Assembly (NCBI GenBank): GCA_050246995.1
Contig: JBFWVA010000003.1
Location: 1 to 64,000, forward strand
DNA length: 64,000 nucleotides
Source: SHVO01 sp050246995
Lineage (GTDB): Bacteria; Pseudomonadota; Alphaproteobacteria; Rhodospirillales; Rhodospirillaceae
Direction of reading: 5' to 3'
Part shown: in pieces, positions 8,691-16,800 of the stretch
Position numbering within the stretch: the first letter of the stretch is position 1
How the letters are laid out: every line of letters begins with the position of its first letter
Notes under the pieces: model-generated
What the model saw: the letters and a program-made list of their open reading frames with translations, nothing else
Database searches by the model: none
Told to the model about the DNA's origin: nothing
Translations under genes and position numbers: made by a program

Positions 8691-8884
8691 CGTGAATCGA
8701 GGATGTTTCGCAGCCGCGGCCGTGGCGTCCGGCCGCGCGCCTGCGCGCTGTCTGCGGGACGGTGCGGCATTTTGCAGCAGGGCTGCAGCACGGCCCCCGC
8801 GCGGCCTAACGCGCTGATCTCAAACGCGCCGTCGCCTTTTGCAGCGTGCAGCATGCAGCGGAACCAACAGTACAAGGCACGAAG

Positions 8885-8987
8885 ATGTCGCCCCATGTCG
8901 CCCGGATGTCGCCCACCGCGATTTTTGAGCTAACTATTTGGCGGCGGTCACTGAATCGGAACATGTCGCCTGTCGCCCATGTCGCCC
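8885..8987. repeat. Cluster of ATGTCGCCC direct repeats
   Basis: The word ATGTCGCCC occurs at 8885, 8895, 8906 and 8979, with partial copies at 8963 (ATGTCGCC) and 8971 (TGTCGCCC). Three copies are spaced 10-11 bases apart, about one helical turn. The arrangement could be a regulator-binding array or a decayed simple repeat; nothing else supports either. Confidence 0.6.
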
Positions 8988-9216
8988 GGGGAATGTTGCA
9001 AGGAATGGCGCGTCACGGCGTAGAGCAGCCTGCAACGAGGGCCACCGCTGGTTGTTACCCGGGGCGGGCGAGTTCGATGCTTTTCATGCGTGGGTAATCT
9101 CCTGGGCGAAAGCACACTATTGCCAACTTCCAAGGGACTGAGTTCGAATCGCCTACGGCACGCCCGACTACTTTTCCGGAGGGAGCCAGTTAAAGGCTAC
9201 GCGACGACTGCCAGAT

Positions 9217-10230
9217 TTATAGGGCCAGGGGCCGAACGTGCTCCTTCAGGGCCGCAACGAACTGATCCGGGTTGGTGAAGCAGGCGAAATGGCCGCCTTC
9301 AATGGGGATGAATGCTTTACGAGGTGCGCGTATCTCTTCGACGTAATCTCTCGCCGAATTAAAGCCTGTGATGTGGTCTTCACGCCCCTGAATTACAAAA
9401 AATGGAATCGGCATATCAAGACCAAGCGTGCGAAGGTCCATGGTGTCGGTCGTCGATTTGAGCTTCGATCCAGTGAACGCGTTGCCAGCGATCCAGTCGG
9501 CTGCATCGCCTTTGGCCTCGGCAGGATTTGTGCCCATGAAATCGGAAACGATCTTCGCATAGGCGACATCCTGGGGAGACAACAGCCATTTCTTGGTCAG
9601 CTGGCTCTCTACGTCGAACCTGCGTTCGGGCGGTAAAGCTGCGGCGTCATCCAATGCCCTGAGCGTGGCTTGATCACCTGCCGCTGTAGCGGCCTGACGC
9701 GTCCATTGGACTCGGTCCTTCAACACCGCCGCGACGCTTACAAGCTGACCAGTGCCCACGAAGGCGTGAAAAAGTTCGGGACGCCGTTTAATGACGTTGA
9801 CCCCGAGGAAGGAACCCCAAGATTGACCGACCAGGATGACTTTGCGCTGCGACAGGCGGCTACAGATGTGCTCGGCAATCTCGATGGCATCATCAACCAT
9901 CCGATCCAGCGTCATATTCGGCGTCGAAAGACCATTACGGCCAAAAGTCTTCCCAGAACCACGCTGGTCCCAATTGACCACCGTGAAATCCTCCTCCCAC
10001 GGAAGAAATAACTTGAGGAACGGCGACTGCGCCTCACTCGGGCCGCCGTGGAGGTAAAGAATCGCGGGATTGTGCGCGTCGTGTCCCTGAAATGCGATCC
10101 ATTGATCAATGCCGCCAATACTTACGAAATCGGCTTCGTTCACGGGACTAGCAGCCGCAGACCGCCTTGCCAGGCAGAGCGCCCCAAGTGCTGCCATGCC
10201 AATTATGCAACGACGGGAGTATTCCGCCAT
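9217..10230 (-). CDS. Exported alpha/beta hydrolase, proline iminopeptidase-like
   Basis: A 337-residue protein with an N-terminal export signal containing a twin arginine (SRRCII) before a hydrophobic stretch, then an alpha/beta hydrolase domain. Visible elements are the oxyanion motif HGGP (61-64), DQRGSGKT (88-94), the nucleophile elbow GQSWGS with Ser137, the acid in QGREDH and the His in EGGHFA. The HGGP/DQRGSG combination is typical of S33 prolyl aminopeptidases and related esterases. An AGGTGG site precedes the ATG. Codon use is less GC-rich than in flanking core genes, and the gene lies in the accessory block next to tRNA-Val, which suggests transfer. Confidence 0.82.
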   Translation of the reverse strand: MAEYSRRCIIGMAALGALCLARRSAAASPVNEADFVSIGGIDQWIAFQGHDAHNPAILYLHGGPSEAQSPFLKLFLPWEEDFTVVNWDQRGSGKTFGRNGLSTPNMTLDRMVDDAIEIAEHICSRLSQRKVILVGQSWGSFLGVNVIKRRPELFHAFVGTGQLVSVAAVLKDRVQWTRQAATAAGDQATLRALDDAAALPPERRFDVESQLTKKWLLSPQDVAYAKIVSDFMGTNPAEAKGDAADWIAGNAFTGSKLKSTTDTMDLRTLGLDMPIPFFVIQGREDHITGFNSARDYVEEIRAPRKAFIPIEGGHFACFTNPDQFVAALKEHVRPLAL

Positions 10231-10447
10231 GTGGCCACCTTTGAGGCTGTAACCTGGGTAATGACCTATTGGAGTTTAGGCTATTCTGCGATTACGTGGT
10301 TACGATATGCAAGGTCCACTGGTGCCCAGCTTCATCACCTACGGCACCCCATTCTGGATGAAATAGCGAACACCTCGCGGCTAGAGATTAGGCTCTAGCC
10401 CGTCGCGGCGATTGAGCGACGCCGAACCACTTTCCTTACCGAGCCGG

Positions 10448-11161
10448 TCACGTGTGACGCGACAGGTACTGCTTTATGTTGTCCTTTAAGGACCACTTGG
10501 GAGCGTCAGACCAACCGTAGTGCTCGAACAGCTCTATGACCAAGCCCAGTGTAATATCGACTGGGTCTCCGATCAGTGCCACCGTTTGCAGTTCCCGAAT
10601 CAAAGAGAACTCCTTGGCTTCAGTTCTTCTTGGCTCAATAAACGGCACGCGGTCGCCGTCGGCCCAGAGGGTTCGACCTTTCGTGTTATGAACCTCGATT
10701 TGAATGGAGACGCCTTTGCCAAAGGCTTCGTCCTTTGCTAGTCGTGCCGTGAATGCAACGATTTCTGCAATCTGATTAATGCCGTTTCCGATGGCGAGAG
10801 CCTCGCCTGGTTTAACCTGCTTCGCTAACGAGCCGTGCCAATTCGGGTCGAGCCAATCCTCCCAAAATGCGCGTAGATGGATGAATTGGGCACTCCGATA
10901 TAGACGGGTTATCTCCTTGTGATGCCCGCTGTCGACCCACCATTCGTAGTGCGAGCCGCACGGTGCATGACCCGACTTGTCGTCTTGACGTCTGCTGGTA
11001 TGCGGAAAATCCCAACCCCGAAGTTCCACCCTACTCGCCTCGATTAGCGTTTCGCATTCGGACACCGATAGGACTTCGCGTCCATAGACGACGGGTCGAA
11101 TGACTATACGCCAGTAACCCTTGGATCTGATTGTGGCGAGAAGCTCGGCTGATGCGTTCAT
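10448..11161 (-). CDS. Uncharacterised 237-residue protein, last gene of AlbA_2 operon
   Basis: I do not recognise a named family. The protein is soluble, with no signal peptide or membrane segment. It is rich in aromatic and His residues around RGWDFPHTSR and SGHHKEITRLYRSAQFIHLR, followed by a mixed alpha/beta C-terminal half. Its ATG overlaps the stop of the AlbA_2 gene in an ATGA arrangement, so the two are translationally coupled and probably made in fixed ratio. The strict coupling is the main clue to function: it may be a partner or effector of the putative nucleic-acid-binding protein. Moderate GC content marks it as accessory DNA. Confidence 0.75.
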   Translation of the reverse strand: MNASAELLATIRSKGYWRIVIRPVVYGREVLSVSECETLIEASRVELRGWDFPHTSRRQDDKSGHAPCGSHYEWWVDSGHHKEITRLYRSAQFIHLRAFWEDWLDPNWHGSLAKQVKPGEALAIGNGINQIAEIVAFTARLAKDEAFGKGVSIQIEVHNTKGRTLWADGDRVPFIEPRRTEAKEFSLIRELQTVALIGDPVDITLGLVIELFEHYGWSDAPKWSLKDNIKQYLSRHT

Positions 11162-11724
11162 ATACCGCCCAACTCAGCTTCAAACTGGGACCGCGCGTCT
11201 GCTTGCGGCTTGAGTCCCAGATCGCGATATCGCTGCATGAGTTTTACAGCGGCCCGATCCAGAATATCGCGCATGTCGTGTGAGTTCGAGACGGGCGCGC
11301 TTTCGACGCGACGATTGCGATTGCGGTAATAGAGCGCACCGAGTTGCAAGCCAGGTCCAGACGAGCGGCAGATTACGGGAATTTCGGCGAATGGCTGTAC
11401 TTGGATCGAGATATAAGACTTTCCGGCGAGATCTATGACGGTGCGCGATGTGAAGTTGACATGTGGATCAGCAAACCTGGTCATTTGGTCGCGCATGGTC
11501 TCTATGTTGAACGTTGTGAGCTGCGAGGGAGTCATTCCCTGTCGCGTGAAGGTGCCATCCTCGACGCCGACGATAATTTGACCACCATCCTGGACATTCG
11601 ACATTGCGAGAATATCCTTCGCGAACGTTTGCACAGACCAGTCGCAGGCAGCCTTGAAATCCAAGGAGGGCGTCTCTTCCCGGCCATCGATAAGAACGTC
11701 CAGCTCGTCCGGTTTCATTGGCAT
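11158..11724 (-). CDS. Schlafen/AlbA_2-type putative nucleic-acid-binding protein
   Basis: A 188-residue protein. The pattern E-x3-LDFKAACDW at 17-29, FAKDILAMSNVQDGGQIIVGVEDG and later YYRNRNRR matches the Schlafen AlbA_2 domain, which binds nucleic acid and in some relatives cleaves RNA. Many bacterial AlbA_2 proteins have a C-terminal ATPase-like or winged-helix part; here the chain ends soon after the domain, so the partner functions may be supplied by the coupled downstream gene. It lies 18 bases after a 61-residue ORF and overlaps the 237-residue gene by four bases. A defence or regulatory role is inference from family and location beside a tRNA. Confidence 0.78.
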   Translation of the reverse strand: MPMKPDELDVLIDGREETPSLDFKAACDWSVQTFAKDILAMSNVQDGGQIIVGVEDGTFTRQGMTPSQLTTFNIETMRDQMTRFADPHVNFTSRTVIDLAGKSYISIQVQPFAEIPVICRSSGPGLQLGALYYRNRNRRVESAPVSNSHDMRDILDRAAVKLMQRYRDLGLKPQADARSQFEAELGGI

Positions 11725-11742
11725 CAGATCTTTGTCAGATTT

Positions 11743-11928
11743 CTACGTCGCCCGGACTTTAAGCGTCTGCAAGGCAGCTTGGCACTCGGGCCCTGCCATC
11801 CAGGTGCGTGCGAGCGCCTCAGAATGTAAATCGCCTTTGAGGACATGCGGCTGGATGTGGCCACTGCGGACGACACAGACCTCAAACGTACTATTCTTGA
11901 TTTCGCGGATGTAAGGCTTAAGGATCAC
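11743..11928 (-). CDS. Small uncharacterised protein (61 residues)
   Basis: A short frame starting with GTG at 11928, eight bases after AGGA. The sequence has the look of a folded small protein: YIREIKNSTFEVCVV followed by HSEALARTWMAGPECQAAL, a beta-hairpin then helix pattern also seen in small single-domain hypothetical proteins. It fits tightly between two genes of the same strand (13 and 18 bases), which is the best evidence that it is translated. Function unknown. Confidence 0.6.
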   Translation of the reverse strand: MILKPYIREIKNSTFEVCVVRSGHIQPHVLKGDLHSEALARTWMAGPECQAALQTLKVRAT

Positions 11929-11941
11929 TGTTTCATCCTAG

Positions 11942-12379
11942 TCAATCACCCGGCAAAGGCGGCGCTGCCAGAGTGGGATGGTCCTTTAAGACACGTTCGC
12001 GAGCGATGTCGACCTTCATGACGGCGAGGAATTCCCTCGCCTGAGGGCGTTGGTCCGCTGCCATGCATGCATCGACAATGCAGGCCAACGCGAAGTCACG
12101 ATAAAACTGGTCTGTAATCGAGCGCGCGAGTTCTATTGCTTCGATTTTGTGGCCTTCGAATCTATTAACGGCGTCTTGTATGCTAGCGTTGTCTCTAAGG
12201 TCCTCGGGTAAGGCTTCGTCGTCCTGAGCGCAGCGCAATTTGAATATGGCTAGTTGGCAGTGTTTCTGCACCGTGAGCGCTTTTTCGGCCTCTTCGTGAT
12301 CCTTAGCGGCTGCCTCCTCCCGACGCCTGTCGTCGGCTTTGGATTGTGCTGCCGTTGCCTTGCGAAATAGTCCGAACAT
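11942..12379 (-). CDS. Uncharacterised helical protein (145 residues), first gene of AlbA_2 operon
   Basis: A soluble protein with a charged, probably coiled-coil N-terminal part (residues ~10-40, rich in Lys, Glu, Arg and Ala) and a helical C-terminal half. The segment ITDQFYRDFALACIVDAC continuing into MAADQRPQAREFLAVM resembles TPR-like helical pairs. A GGAG site lies eight bases before the ATG. No family can be named. It is followed 13 bases later by the 61-residue gene and then by the AlbA_2 pair, giving a four-gene operon whose first gene starts about 260 bases from the tRNA-Val 3' end. Confidence 0.7.
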   Translation of the reverse strand: MFGLFRKATAAQSKADDRRREEAAAKDHEEAEKALTVQKHCQLAIFKLRCAQDDEALPEDLRDNASIQDAVNRFEGHKIEAIELARSITDQFYRDFALACIVDACMAADQRPQAREFLAVMKVDIARERVLKDHPTLAAPPLPGD

Positions 12380-12643
12380 CGGGTGCGCTCCTGTTCGAAA
12401 GCCCCGTCATAGTAACACGGGGGGTACGGGTACATGAGAGGAGACGAGAGCCGTAATGCGCTTACGAAACGGGTCCCCCAATCACCGATCCTATCGAAAT
12501 CGAGAACCAAACCGACCGTCATAAGAAATCCGGCCTCATCGTTTCCAGCCGTGACGTTGGCGCGGGTGGATAGGATATGTAGGTCTGGAAATAGCCCGAC
12601 GCCCGGCGGCGGCGCAAAAGCTCTATGGAGCGGGCTTTGAAAA

Positions 12644-12718
12644 TGGTGGGCGGTACTGGGATTGAACCAGTGACCCCACGCGTGTGAAGCGTGTGCTCTC
12701 CCGCTGAGCTAACCGCCC
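12644..12718 (-). tRNA. tRNA-Val(CAC)
   Basis: A 75-base gene with encoded CCA. On the minus strand the acceptor stem is GGGCGGT/ACCGCCC, the D-arm reads TTAGCTCAGCGGGAGAGC, the anticodon stem is CACGC/GCGTG around the loop TTCACAC (anticodon CAC, codon GTG) and the T-loop is TTCAATC. Its 3' end faces the accessory block at lower coordinates, the usual orientation for an island inserted at a tRNA 3' end, although I find no second copy of the 3' end in the window. Confidence 0.95.
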
Positions 12719-12935
12719 GTTCTGCAAGCCGATGGAAGGATGCAAAAGGAAGGCGGTTTCTTAAAGTCCGGCCATGCGCCTGTCAAGGCGCGCTAAAATC
12801 GGGCCGATCTCCTAACTCATTGATGGTGACACTTTTTTCACCGGTTGCGGGAACAAAGTTTGTTCGCGCGCCCTTTATCCTCGGGCTCCGGCGTGCCATT
12901 TTCACGCATCTCCAGGCATTAAACATCGGCTTTCC

Positions 12936-14285
12936 ATGACCTCTTCCGCGCAGACGGCGACCGCCGCCATCGTCCTCGCCGCCGGTCTCGGCACGCGGAT
13001 GAAATCCAGCCTGCCCAAGGTGATGCATAAAGTCGCCGGCCGGCCCCTGGTCAACCATGTCCTCGTCACCCTGGCCGAGCAGAAGATCGCGCCCGTGGTC
13101 GTGGTCATCGGCCCCGAGATGGCCCAGCTGGCGAAAGCCGTCGCGCCCCATCCCACGGCCATCCAACAGGACCGCCGCGGCACCGCCCACGCCGTGCAGC
13201 AGGCCGAAAGCGCCCTGAAGGACTTCAGCGGCGATATCGTCGTGGTTTACGGCGATACGCCCTTCATCGGCGGTGACACCATCGCGCGCATGCGTGAAGC
13301 CCGCGCGTCGGGAAGAAAGCCCACCGTCGTTGTGCTCGGTTTCACGCCGGACGATCCGGGCGGTTACGGCCGCCTGGTCACCAGCCCGGATGGCCTCGAG
13401 CGCATCGTCGAAGCCAAGGACGCGACCCCGGCCGAGCGCGCCATCACGCTCTGCAACTCCGGCATCATGCTGGTGGAAGCCAAAGCCCTCTGGAAGCTGC
13501 TCGCGGACGTCACCCCCAACAACGCCAAGAACGAATTCTACCTGACGGACATCGTCGCGCTCGCCCGCAAGGCCGGCATGGCCTGCGCGGTCGTGGAGGG
13601 CGATGAGGACGAACTGCTCGGCATCAACAGCCGGGTCGAACTCGCGGAAGCCGAGGCCATTTACCAGCGCCGCCGCCGCAAACAGGCGATGGAGAACGGC
13701 GCCACCCTGACGGCGCCCGAGACCGTCTATTTCTCCGCCGACACCAAGGTCGGCAAGGATGTCGAGATCGGCCCGTTCACGGTCTTCGGCCCCGGCGTCA
13801 CCGTCGACGACAATGCCGTCATCAAGGGTTTCTGCCACATCGAAGGCGCGCATATTTCCGGCGGCGCTATCGTCGGGCCCTACGCGCGTCTGCGTCCGGG
13901 CGCCGACATCGGTCCGGAGGCGCACGTCGGTAATTTCGTCGAGATCAAGAACGCGAACCTTGAGACCGGCGCGAAGGTGAACCATCTCACCTATGTCGGC
14001 GATGCCCGTGTCGGCGCGAAGGCCAACATCGGCGCCGGCACCATCACCGCCAACTACGACGGTTTCAACAAATCGCGCACCGACATTGGCGCGGGCGCGT
14101 CCATCGGCTCCAACTCGGTGCTCGTCGCGCCCGTGAAGATCGGCGACGGCGCCATGACCGGCGCGGGCGCGGTGGTGCGCAAGGATGTCCCGGCGGACGG
14201 ATTGGCTTTGAATTCCTCGCGCCAGGAAACACGCGAAGGCTTCGCCGCGAAATACCGGCAAATGAAGCAAGACAAGAAAAAGTAG
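12936..14285 (+). CDS. glmU: Bifunctional GlcNAc-1-phosphate uridyltransferase / GlcN-1-phosphate acetyltransferase
   Basis: A 449-residue protein that makes UDP-N-acetylglucosamine in two steps in the cytoplasm. The N-terminal pyrophosphorylase half begins with the nucleotide-binding motif LAAGLGTRMKSSLPKVMHK and contains VYGDTPF. From about residue 255 the chain turns into left-handed beta-helix hexapeptide repeats (DVEIGPFTVFGPGVTV, IVGPYARLRPGADIG), the acetyltransferase half, including the conserved NFVEIKN and GAGTITANYDG. Length is normal. glmS follows after nine bases, so both enzymes of the pathway are in one operon. Confidence 0.97.
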   Translation: MTSSAQTATAAIVLAAGLGTRMKSSLPKVMHKVAGRPLVNHVLVTLAEQKIAPVVVVIGPEMAQLAKAVAPHPTAIQQDRRGTAHAVQQAESALKDFSGDIVVVYGDTPFIGGDTIARMREARASGRKPTVVVLGFTPDDPGGYGRLVTSPDGLERIVEAKDATPAERAITLCNSGIMLVEAKALWKLLADVTPNNAKNEFYLTDIVALARKAGMACAVVEGDEDELLGINSRVELAEAEAIYQRRRRKQAMENGATLTAPETVYFSADTKVGKDVEIGPFTVFGPGVTVDDNAVIKGFCHIEGAHISGGAIVGPYARLRPGADIGPEAHVGNFVEIKNANLETGAKVNHLTYVGDARVGAKANIGAGTITANYDGFNKSRTDIGAGASIGSNSVLVAPVKIGDGAMTGAGAVVRKDVPADGLALNSSRQETREGFAAKYRQMKQDKKK

Positions 14286-14294
14286 GGTCCACGT

Positions 14295-16118
14295 ATGTGC
14301 GGAATTATCGGCATCATCGGCCGCGAGAACGCGGCGGAGCATCTGATCGACGGTCTGCGCCGCCTTGAATATCGCGGCTACGATTCCGCCGGTGTCGCGA
14401 CCCTCACCAACGGCGCCATCGAGCGCCGCCGCGCCTCGGGCAAAATCGCCAACCTCGCGGCCCAGGTCGCGCGCGCGCCGCTCGCCGGCACCACCGGCAT
14501 CGGCCACACCCGTTGGGCCACCCACGGCGTTCCCAGCGACACCAACGCGCACCCGCATTCCAACGGCCGCGTCGCGGTTGTTCATAATGGGATCATCGAG
14601 AACTTCCAGGAACTGCGCTCCGAGCTGGAAAAGAAGGGCCACAAGTTCACCAGCGACACCGACACCGAAGTCGTCGTTCACCTGATCACCGAGAACCTCG
14701 ATCAGGGACTGAAAGCCGAAGACGCCGTACAGAAGGCGCTCCCGCGCCTGCAAGGCGCGTTTGCCTTGGCGATCCTCATCGCCGGACGCGACGATATCCT
14801 CATCGGTGCGCGCCGAGGTTCGCCGCTCGCCGTCGGTTACGGCAACGGCGAGATGTATCTCGGCTCCGACGCCATGGCGCTCGCGCCCATGACGCAGCGT
14901 ATCACCTACCTCGAGGACGACGACTGGGCGCTGATCTCACGTGACAAGGTCGAGATCCGCGACGGCAACGGCCAGAAGGTCGAGCGTCCGATCAAGCAGA
15001 CCGCGCTCACCGGCGCGCTGATCGGCAAGGGCGAATACCGCCACTACATGCTGAAGGAGATCTACGAGCAGCCGCAGGTCCTCGGCGATACCTTGCGCGC
15101 GCTGTTCAATCCGGCCGAGCGCTCGTTGACCCTTCCTCCGATGCCGTTCGAGCTGGCGAAGATCGAGCGCATCACCGCGGTCGCCTGCGGTACCGCCTAC
15201 TACGCTTGCCTTGTCGCGAAGTACTGGATCGAACAGCTCGCGCGCGTCGCCGTCGACACCGATGTGGGCTCCGAATACCGCTACCGTGAACCGCCGCTCA
15301 CGCCGGGCGGCCTCGGTATCTTCGTCTCGCAGTCCGGCGAAACCGCCGATACGTTGGCGCCGCTGCGCTTCTGCAAAAGCCAGAAACAGAATATTCTCTC
15401 GGTGGTCAATTCGCCGGAAAGCGCCATCGCCCGTGAATCCGATGTGGTCGTGCCCACCCTCGCGGGGCCTGAAATCGGTGTCGCCTCGACCAAGGCCTTC
15501 ACCACGCAGTTGATGTCGCTCGCCTGCTTCGCCATCTGCCTCGCGCGCGCCAAGGGCGCCATCGATTCCAAGCGCGAAGCGCAGCTGTCCACCGCACTCG
15601 CTGAAGTGCCGTCGCGCGCCGCCGAAGTGCTGCAGCTCGACGATCATATCCGCGCCATCGCCGAGGATCTCATGCAGGCGCGCGATGTGCTCTATCTCGG
15701 CCGCGGCGCCTCTTATCCCATCGCGCTTGAAGGCGCGCTGAAGCTCAAGGAGATCTCGTATATCCACGCGGAAGGTTATGCCGCCGGTGAAATGAAGCAC
15801 GGCCCCATCGCGCTCATCGACGAGCATGTGCCCGTCGTCGTCATCGCGCCCAGCGACAATCTGTTCGACAAGACTCTTTCGAATATCGAGCAGGTGGTCG
15901 CGCGCGGCGGCAAGGTCATTCTCATCAGCGACGAGGAAGGCATCCGCCGCACCGGCAAAAACGCGATGCATTCCATCTGTCTGCCGAAGATGGATCCGTT
16001 CGTTGTGCCGATCATCGCCGCGATCCCGATCCAGCTGCTCGCCTATCACACAGCCGTGCTCAAAGGCACGGATGTGGATCAGCCGCGCAATCTCGCGAAG
16101 AGCGTGACCGTCGAATAG
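14295..16118 (+). CDS. glmS: Glutamine--fructose-6-phosphate aminotransferase (isomerising)
   Basis: A 607-residue enzyme that converts fructose-6-phosphate and glutamine into glucosamine-6-phosphate, the first step to UDP-GlcNAc. The start MCGIIGIIG exposes the catalytic Cys of the class II glutaminase domain after Met removal, and RRLEYRGYDSAG is the family signature. Two SIS domains follow, with SQSGETADTLAPLR and LGRGASYPIALEGALKLKE. The C-terminus ends with DQPRNLAKSVTVE, as in typical GlmS. It is the second gene of the glmU-glmS operon. Confidence 0.97.
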   Translation: MCGIIGIIGRENAAEHLIDGLRRLEYRGYDSAGVATLTNGAIERRRASGKIANLAAQVARAPLAGTTGIGHTRWATHGVPSDTNAHPHSNGRVAVVHNGIIENFQELRSELEKKGHKFTSDTDTEVVVHLITENLDQGLKAEDAVQKALPRLQGAFALAILIAGRDDILIGARRGSPLAVGYGNGEMYLGSDAMALAPMTQRITYLEDDDWALISRDKVEIRDGNGQKVERPIKQTALTGALIGKGEYRHYMLKEIYEQPQVLGDTLRALFNPAERSLTLPPMPFELAKIERITAVACGTAYYACLVAKYWIEQLARVAVDTDVGSEYRYREPPLTPGGLGIFVSQSGETADTLAPLRFCKSQKQNILSVVNSPESAIARESDVVVPTLAGPEIGVASTKAFTTQLMSLACFAICLARAKGAIDSKREAQLSTALAEVPSRAAEVLQLDDHIRAIAEDLMQARDVLYLGRGASYPIALEGALKLKEISYIHAEGYAAGEMKHGPIALIDEHVPVVVIAPSDNLFDKTLSNIEQVVARGGKVILISDEEGIRRTGKNAMHSICLPKMDPFVVPIIAAIPIQLLAYHTAVLKGTDVDQPRNLAKSVTVE

Positions 16119-16130
16119 TTGGTGTTCTGG

Positions 16131-16160
16131 TCATCCTGGGCGAAAGCCCAGGATCCAGAA
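16131..16160. repeat. Intergenic palindrome, TCATCCTGGGC family (partial copy)
   Basis: TCCTGGGC and GCCCAGGA form a perfect 8-bp stem around GAAA (16134-16153), followed by TCCAGAATCG. The same unit recurs at 18203. It lies just after the glmS stop, where it may also help end transcription. Confidence 0.75.
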
Positions 16161-16190
16161 TCGCGAACGCCGAGGAATGAGGAAGTCGGC

Positions 16191-16601
16191 CTAGGCCCGC
16201 GCGCCGGCCCGTTTCTTTTCCACGGGCGGCGCCTGCAGGAAACCGAACGTCTCCGTCATCGCCGTGCGCAGGGTATGTTCGACCATCGGCTTGGCGACCT
16301 GCGGATAGTTCTGGAATTTGGACGGCACGGCCTGGGTGAAGGCGTAGCCTGAACAGAACAGCATCGGGATCTCACGCTCCGCCAGCCGCTCGGCCAGGGG
16401 ATAGACCATCTCGCCGTGCAGATTGATGTCCAGCATGGCCCCGTCGATGGGCACGCGATCGACGACGTCCAGGGCCTCGGCGAGACGGCCCGTGGGGCCG
16501 ATCACCGTGCAGCCGAGACTTTCAACGAACTCCTGAAGGTTGAGCGCCACAAGGGCGTCGTCTTCGACGATCAGGATGCGCAGACCCGCTAAACAACTCA
16601 T
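16191..16601 (-). CDS. Single-domain response regulator (CheY-like receiver)
   Basis: A protein of 136 residues consisting of one receiver domain plus a short Ala/Arg/Lys tail. It has the acidic pair in ILIVEDD, the phospho-acceptor Asp in GAMLDINLHG, a Ser in the switch position (LFCSGYA) and the conserved Lys in QVAKPM. There is no output domain, so it would act by protein contact or in a phosphorelay. The frame extends to a GTG at 16628, but the ATG at 16601 places the receiver at a normal distance from the start, so I use it. No histidine kinase gene is nearby. It is convergent with glmS. Confidence 0.85.
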   Translation of the reverse strand: MSCLAGLRILIVEDDALVALNLQEFVESLGCTVIGPTGRLAEALDVVDRVPIDGAMLDINLHGEMVYPLAERLAEREIPMLFCSGYAFTQAVPSKFQNYPQVAKPMVEHTLRTAMTETFGFLQAPPVEKKRAGARA

Positions 16602-16800
16602 GGGTAGGTACTCTTGACGGTATTCCACCAGCAGCCAGATAGAACGCTCGAGCTGCTGAAAGTTCCCACCTTCCGGCTGTAATTCCGGGCATTATTTTCA
16701 AGCGCTTGGCCCCGGCGGTGTATAAAGGGGGCCCTTCGGGCGCCTTCCCAACCCAGATGCGCGGCCGGTGGCCGTCAAAAACCGAAAAGTTGATAGCTTC

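Larger units (their letters stand above)
8491..9216. other. Gene-poor stretch with orphan rRNA-type leader and short repeats
   Basis: About 700 bases in which I see no convincing protein gene. The left part holds a sigma70-type promoter and a boxA element (annotated separately). The middle holds repeated TGCAGC and ATGTCGCCC words. The right part contains short tRNA-like scraps (GTAGAGCAGCCTG at 9020-9032 and a T-loop-like GTTCGAATC at 9142-9150) that do not fold into a tRNA. The region separates typical core-composition genes on the left from less GC-rich accessory genes on the right. Confidence 0.6.

Noticed and set aside
8561..8896. Minus-strand 111-codon frame in the gene-poor stretch
   Set aside because: No ribosome site, Arg/Ala/Gly-rich composition, and it runs across the promoter and boxA motifs.
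9132..9165. Possible tRNA 3' end with T-loop GTTCGAATC
   Set aside because: The flanking bases (CTGAG and CGCCT) do not form a T-stem, and there is no acceptor or anticodon arm.
12434..12640. 68-codon plus-strand frame before tRNA-Val
   Set aside because: No clear ribosome site or family likeness, and it runs into the tRNA 3' flank; a small GCTC-CATA-GAGC hairpin there more likely belongs to tRNA termination.
12783..14753. 656-codon open frame antisense to glmU and glmS
   Set aside because: The opposite strand encodes two unmistakable enzymes; the antisense product has no family likeness.
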